DNA from: Amycolatopsis echigonensis
Lineage (GTDB): Bacteria; Actinomycetota; Actinomycetes; Mycobacteriales; Pseudonocardiaceae
Assembly: GCF_014174495.1 (NCBI RefSeq)
Contig: NZ_JACJHR010000053.1
Coordinates: forward strand, 1 to 62,597
Length of the DNA: 62,597 bases
Direction: 5' to 3'
Part shown: in pieces, positions 59,069 to 62,597 of the stretch
Layout: each line of letters begins with the position of its first letter
Numbering within the stretch: position 1 is the first letter of the stretch
Translations under genes and position numbers: made by a program
Notes under the pieces: generated by a model
Databases searched by the model: none
What the model was told of the DNA's origin: nothing
The model's input: the letters and a program-made list of their open reading frames with translations, nothing else

Positions 59069-60568
59069 TCAACGCAGCTTCAGCCGCCTCAGCTTGCCGG
59101 TCGCCGAATGCGGCAGCGTCTCGGCGAACTCGACGGTGTGCGGCACCTTGTACCCGGCGAGGTGCGCGGCGCACTGGTCCACGACCTGCTGCTCCGACAG
59201 TGCCGCGCCTTCGGCAGGCACCACGACCGCCTTCACCGCTTCGCCGCTGCGCTCGTCGACCACGCCCACGACGGCGGCCTCGACCACCTCGGGCAGCTGC
59301 GAGATCACTTCCTCGACCTCGTGCGGGAAGACGTTGAAGCCGTTGACGATGATCAAGTCGTTGGCCCGGTCGACCAGGTGCAGGTCGCCGTCGGAATCGA
59401 GGTAGCCGACGTCGCCGGTCCGGAACCAGCCCTCGGCGTCCGGACCGTGCGCGCCGTCCGGCCAGTACCCGGAGAACAGGTTCGCGCCGCGCACCGACAC
59501 CAGCCCGGTGCTGCCACCGGCCTCGAACACGTCGTCCGGCTCCTCCGGGTCGAGCGGCAGGTCGTCCGCGGACCCGTCGGAATCCACCAGCCGCAGCTCG
59601 ATCCCGGGCAGCGGCCGTCCGACCGATCCGGGCTTCGCGTAGCCGGTGACCAGCGTCGACGTCACCACCGGCGCGCATTCAGTGAGCCCATAGCCCTCGT
59701 ACACGTCGAGCCCGGCGGCCTCGCGGATCGCCGCGAGCACCTTCGGATGCAGCGGCGCGGCACCGGACGTCAGCCGTTTCACAGTCGCCAGGCCGCGGGC
59801 CAGTTCCTCGGGGCCGAGCGAGGCGAATTCGTTGTACATCGCGGGTACGCCGGCGATCGACGTGACGCGGTGCTCGGCGCAGTCTTGCAACGTCCGCCGG
59901 GCCTCGAAGCGTTCGGACAGCACCAGCGTCGCCCCGACCGCGGTCGCCATCAGCAAACCCGGGCCGAGGCCGTAGACGTGGAAGAGCGGGATCGACACCA
60001 GCACCCGGTCGTCGTGCTCGGTCACTCCGTCCACTTGGGACAGCTGCTCGAGGTTCGCCAGCAGCGCCCGGTGCGACAGCAGCACTCCGCGCGGCGGGCC
60101 GGTCGTGCCGGAGGTGTACGAAACGACCGCGATGTCCTCGCCGGAACGGCCGAGGTCGACCGGGTCGCCCGGCTCGTGGCCGCGCGGCGGCAGGCCGGTG
60201 ATGCCCTCGGGCAGTTCGGCGTCGTCGCGCTGGACCACGCGCTTCGCGCCGCAGTGCTCCAGCAGCCGCTCCAACTCGGGCGCGGGGGCCTGCGGGGACA
60301 GCGGCACGGCGATTCCACCCGCGCGCAGCACGGCGAACAGGGCGACCGCGAAGTCAGCCGAAGTCGGCAGCCGCAGCACCACCGGGTCGCCCGGCGCGAC
60401 GCCGGAGGAGACCAGCCGGCGTGCTTGCGAGTGCGCCGCTTCGTCGAGCTGTCGCCAGGTCAGCGTGGCACCCGTGCCCGTCTCGACGATCGCCGTGCGG
60501 TCCGGCCAGCGGCTGGCCGCGTCGGTGAGCAGGCCGGCTACGCCATGGGCGGTGCTGATCCGGTCCAC
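59069..60568 (-). CDS. Acyl-CoA synthetase (AMP-forming, FadD-like)
   Basis: This is an AMP-dependent ligase that activates a carboxylic acid with CoA. The 499 residues have VVSYTSGTTGPPRGVLLSHR near residue 150, GYGLTECAPVVTS near 290, GWFRTGDVGYLDSDGDLHLV and DRANDLIIVNGFNVFPHEVE, and the terminal catalytic lysine in SATGKLRRLKLR. GTG at 60568 is chosen because AGAGGG lies six bases upstream. The substrate, probably a fatty acid, is not readable. Confidence 0.9.
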   Translation of the reverse strand: MDRISTAHGVAGLLTDAASRWPDRTAIVETGTGATLTWRQLDEAAHSQARRLVSSGVAPGDPVVLRLPTSADFAVALFAVLRAGGIAVPLSPQAPAPELERLLEHCGAKRVVQRDDAELPEGITGLPPRGHEPGDPVDLGRSGEDIAVVSYTSGTTGPPRGVLLSHRALLANLEQLSQVDGVTEHDDRVLVSIPLFHVYGLGPGLLMATAVGATLVLSERFEARRTLQDCAEHRVTSIAGVPAMYNEFASLGPEELARGLATVKRLTSGAAPLHPKVLAAIREAAGLDVYEGYGLTECAPVVTSTLVTGYAKPGSVGRPLPGIELRLVDSDGSADDLPLDPEEPDDVFEAGGSTGLVSVRGANLFSGYWPDGAHGPDAEGWFRTGDVGYLDSDGDLHLVDRANDLIIVNGFNVFPHEVEEVISQLPEVVEAAVVGVVDERSGEAVKAVVVPAEGAALSEQQVVDQCAAHLAGYKVPHTVEFAETLPHSATGKLRRLKLR

Positions 60569-60748
60569 CCCCACCCCTCTCGTTCCGTTGCGAATTCGTC
60601 ATCTTCTCACCCGTAATGGGGATGCCGCGCGATCGTCGCACCTCTGCCTGACCGGGACACTACCTACTTCGCGGTAACAACACGTATGCTGCACTGCGTC
60701 GCCGGGTGGCGTTGATCACTACCGGGTGACCCGAGCAAGGGAGTCGTC

Positions 60749-60859
60749 GTGCCGAAGCTGCCGGTCCACGAGGGCGTGGGACACGCGCCGCGGCACGCCC
60801 GCACGCCCTCGGGTACGCGCCCGGCCGCACCAGGGACAGCCGGAGGTGCCGCCCGATGA
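60749..60859 (+). CDS. Short upstream ORF overlapping the bldN start
   Basis: GTG at 60749 is preceded by AAGGGAG at five bases spacing and opens a 36-residue frame, VPKLPVHEGVGHAPRHARTP and on, rich in Pro, His and Arg. Its TGA overlaps the bldN ATG as ATGA. The layout suggests translational coupling of bldN to this leader. It may be non-functional, and I recognise no similar peptide. bldN also has its own GGAGG nine bases upstream. Confidence 0.45.
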   Translation: MPKLPVHEGVGHAPRHARTPSGTRPAAPGTAGGAAR

Positions 60860-61566
60860 CCCGTCCGATCACCCTGTCCGCCGCCGCGCACCGCGGTCCG
60901 GTCGCGATGTTCGCCGACCGCGTGTTCGGTTCGTCCGCGGCCGCCGTGCCGCTGTCCAAGGCCGAAGCCGAACCGGACCCCGCCGAGATCGCCAAGGCCG
61001 AGGCGTGGGAACTGGTGCGCGCCGCGCAGGCTGGCGACTCCTCCGCGTTCGGCCAGCTGTATGACCGGTACGTCGACGTCGTCTACCGCTACGCGCTCTT
61101 CCGCCTCGGCGACCGCGATCTGGCCGAGGACGTCACCAGCGAGACCTTCCTGCGCGCGCTGCGCCGGATCACCTCGGTCAGCTACCAGGGCCGGGACGTC
61201 GGCGCGTGGTTCGTCACCATCGCCCGCAACCTGATCCTCGACCACGTGAAGTCCAGCCGGTTCCGGCTCGAGGTCGTCACCGACGAGGTCGCCGAACCGG
61301 GCGGCGTGCCCGGCGGACCGGTCGGCCCGGCGGCGCAGGCCGGACCCGAACAGCAGGCGATCGCGGGCGCGACCCGGGCCGAGCTGCTGCGGTGCGTCGC
61401 CGAGCTCGGCGAGGACCAGCGCGAATGCATCGTGCTGCGGTTCCTGCAGGGGCTGTCGGTCGCGGAGACCGCGCAGATCATGGATCGCAACGAGGGCGCG
61501 GTGAAGGCGCTTCAGCACCGGGCGGTCCGGCGGCTCGCGCAGCTGCTGCCCACCGGCCTGCGTTGA
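60856..61566 (+). CDS. bldN: ECF RNA polymerase sigma factor, BldN-like
   Basis: This is an extracytoplasmic-function sigma factor resembling BldN, which in Streptomyces drives aerial hyphae formation. The 236 residues have a non-conserved N terminus of about 50 residues, region 2 (AFGQLYDRYVDVVYRYALFR, LAEDVTSETFLRALRRI) and region 4 (LRFLQGLSVAETAQIMDRNE, GAVKALQHRAVRRLAQLLP). The N-terminal part recalls the pro-sequence of BldN but is shorter. GGAGG lies nine bases before the ATG. An RsbN-like gene follows, as in Streptomyces, where bldN also lies near rex-hemACD. Confidence 0.88.
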   Translation: MTRPITLSAAAHRGPVAMFADRVFGSSAAAVPLSKAEAEPDPAEIAKAEAWELVRAAQAGDSSAFGQLYDRYVDVVYRYALFRLGDRDLAEDVTSETFLRALRRITSVSYQGRDVGAWFVTIARNLILDHVKSSRFRLEVVTDEVAEPGGVPGGPVGPAAQAGPEQQAIAGATRAELLRCVAELGEDQRECIVLRFLQGLSVAETAQIMDRNEGAVKALQHRAVRRLAQLLPTGLR

Positions 61567-61662
61567 TCGTTCAACGAACAGCCGTAACTTTTCCGGCGTC
61601 TTAATCGTTTCTCACCCAGACCGGCGGTCAGGGCCGGGCGTTGGGTGAGACGGAGCAGCACC

Positions 61663-62597
61663 GTGGGCGTGCCCGGGTGGTTTTCGCGTGGTCGGACCGA
61701 GAGCGAGCGGTTCGACGACGCGATCGATGCTTCCCCCGGCGAGCAGCCGGAGGAGTTCGCCGAAGAGCTGGCCCTCGTCGGCGCGCTGCGCGAACTGGGC
61801 CAGGCAGGCCGCCCCGACCCCGCGACCCGAGCACGGATTCGCGCGGAGATCGAAGGCCGTATCGGCGAACCTCTTCCGCGTCGGCGGTGGCGTCCGCGCA
61901 TGGCCGACCTCGCCGCCGCGGGCATCGCGCTGATCCTCGGCCTGGGCGGGCTCACGCTGCTGCTTTCGCGAGACGCCCTCCCCGGAGACGCGCTGTACAG
62001 CGTGAAGCGAGCGGGCGAAGTCACGTCGCTCGGCCTGACCTTCGGCGACGAAGCCAAGGCCGAGAAGCACCTGAGGTTCGCCGCGAACCGCGTCACCGAA
62101 CTGGGCCGGATGAACGACGCCGCTCCGGCGGCGTACCAAACCGCTCTGCACGACTTCGGCAGCGACGTCCGCGCGGGCGTGGCCGAATTCACCGAGCTGG
62201 CGACCACGAGCGGCAACCGCACCGGGCTGACGTCGCTGGAGTCCTGGGCGCAGACCCAGTCGCGGCAGCTGGAATCGGAACAGGCCGGGGTCCCGGAGTC
62301 CGCGCGTGAGGGCTTCCAGCAGGCCCGCCTGCTGCTCGACCGGGTCCAGCAGCGGACGTCCGCGCTCGGCTCGCGGCTGAGCTGCTACCAGATCACCACC
62401 GGCACCACCGACGAACTGGGCCTGCTGCCGGCGCGCGGCGCGTGCACGCAGCAACCGCTGTCGCCCGGCGGTTCCACGCCGAGCAGCCCGCCCCCGGTTC
62501 CCGACTCAAGCGTCCCGTCCACGGACTCCCCGCTTCCGGTGCGCTCGTCGTCGTCGCCGACCGCCAGCGGCAGCCCGAGCACGCCGGCCCCGACGCG
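61663..62597 (+). CDS. RsbN-like anti-sigma factor, DUF5667, truncated by window end
   Basis: GTG at 61663 with GGAG seven bases upstream opens a frame that stays open to the window end, at least 311 codons. The cytoplasmic N terminus VGVPGWFSRGRTESERFDDA and about 75 following residues are followed by one helix, ADLAAAGIALILGLGGLTLL. An external domain with SRDALPGDALYSVKRAGE, the DUF5667 signature, comes next, then a Ser/Pro-rich tail. The gene order with bldN matches bldN-rsbN, so it probably holds the sigma factor at the membrane. The C terminus lies outside the window. Confidence 0.85.
   Translation, partial: MGVPGWFSRGRTESERFDDAIDASPGEQPEEFAEELALVGALRELGQAGRPDPATRARIRAEIEGRIGEPLPRRRWRPRMADLAAAGIALILGLGGLTLLLSRDALPGDALYSVKRAGEVTSLGLTFGDEAKAEKHLRFAANRVTELGRMNDAAPAAYQTALHDFGSDVRAGVAEFTELATTSGNRTGLTSLESWAQTQSRQLESEQAGVPESAREGFQQARLLLDRVQQRTSALGSRLSCYQITTGTTDELGLLPARGACTQQPLSPGGSTPSSPPPVPDSSVPSTDSPLPVRSSSSPTASGSPSTPAPT

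Noticed and set aside
60705..60735. Possible BldD operator upstream of bldN
   Set aside because: TCAC and GTGA half-sites are present near ATCACTACCGGGTGACC but the spacing does not match the BldD consensus.
1..62597. tRNA genes, CRISPR arrays, transposases or prophage genes
   Set aside because: None was recognised on either strand. The repeats present lack the regular spacing of CRISPR and have no associated transposase.

Overview
The window is high-GC actinobacterial chromosome, most likely from a filamentous member of the Pseudonocardiaceae (Amycolatopsis-like). This rests on codon and base composition, on the sporulation regulators BldC, BldN and an RsbN-like partner, on a menaquinone pathway with MenJ, and on gene order that I recall as broadly matching the Mycobacterium tuberculosis Rv0508-Rv0562 region. 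No tRNA, rRNA, CRISPR array, insertion sequence or prophage gene was recognised. It is a housekeeping region rich in respiratory, quinone and haem genes.

Layout. 253-16023 (minus): a complete 14-gene nuoA-N operon for proton-pumping NADH:menaquinone oxidoreductase, mostly with 4-base or shorter junctions. Two perfect Rex-type operators lie upstream of nuoA. 16481-16742: tandem repeats and a structured element that is nearly duplicated downstream of nuoN. 16768-31303: menJ, menG, a MarR regulator with a divergent membrane protein, two glycosyltransferases (one MgtA-like), an inositol-phosphatase-like protein, small membrane proteins, a secreted M1 peptidase, menD, and divergent menB-menE-menA. 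31305-36247: aldehyde dehydrogenase with a divergent TetR regulator and clear operators, CysK2-like enzyme, DUF4229 protein, AsnC regulator, bldC and a small membrane protein. 36595-43946 (minus): ParA/MinD-like ATPase, System II cytochrome c maturation (ccsB, resB, ccdA, ResA-like thioredoxin), a histidine phosphatase and hemL. 44077-49767: TspO, a DUF5666-like anchored protein, a MacAB-like exporter and three small membrane proteins. 49788-56071 (minus): hemB, cobA-hemD fusion, hemC, hemA and rex. 56553-62597: a lipoprotein, a membrane-anchored molybdopterin oxidoreductase with an internal twin-arginine motif, a glutaredoxin-like protein, an acyl-CoA synthetase, then a short coupled ORF, bldN and a truncated rsbN-like gene running off the end.

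How they fit. NDH-1 reduces menaquinone made by the Men enzymes; the haem and Ccs genes supply c-type cytochromes downstream. Rex, encoded with the haem genes, has a near-perfect operator before its own gene and two perfect operators before nuo, so this one window appears to hold an NADH/NAD+-responsive circuit covering both the NADH dehydrogenase and tetrapyrrole supply.

The main non-genic signals are two families of long inverted repeats placed just 3' of stop codons. Within each family, arm differences between copies are compensated in the opposite arm. Other points of interest are a Rex protein with a long repeat-bearing N-terminal extension, a 36-codon ORF overlapping the bldN start, and operator arrays at the TetR and MarR divergent promoters. 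I found no clearly new multi-gene system; the candidate novelties are the structured repeats and these regulatory arrangements.
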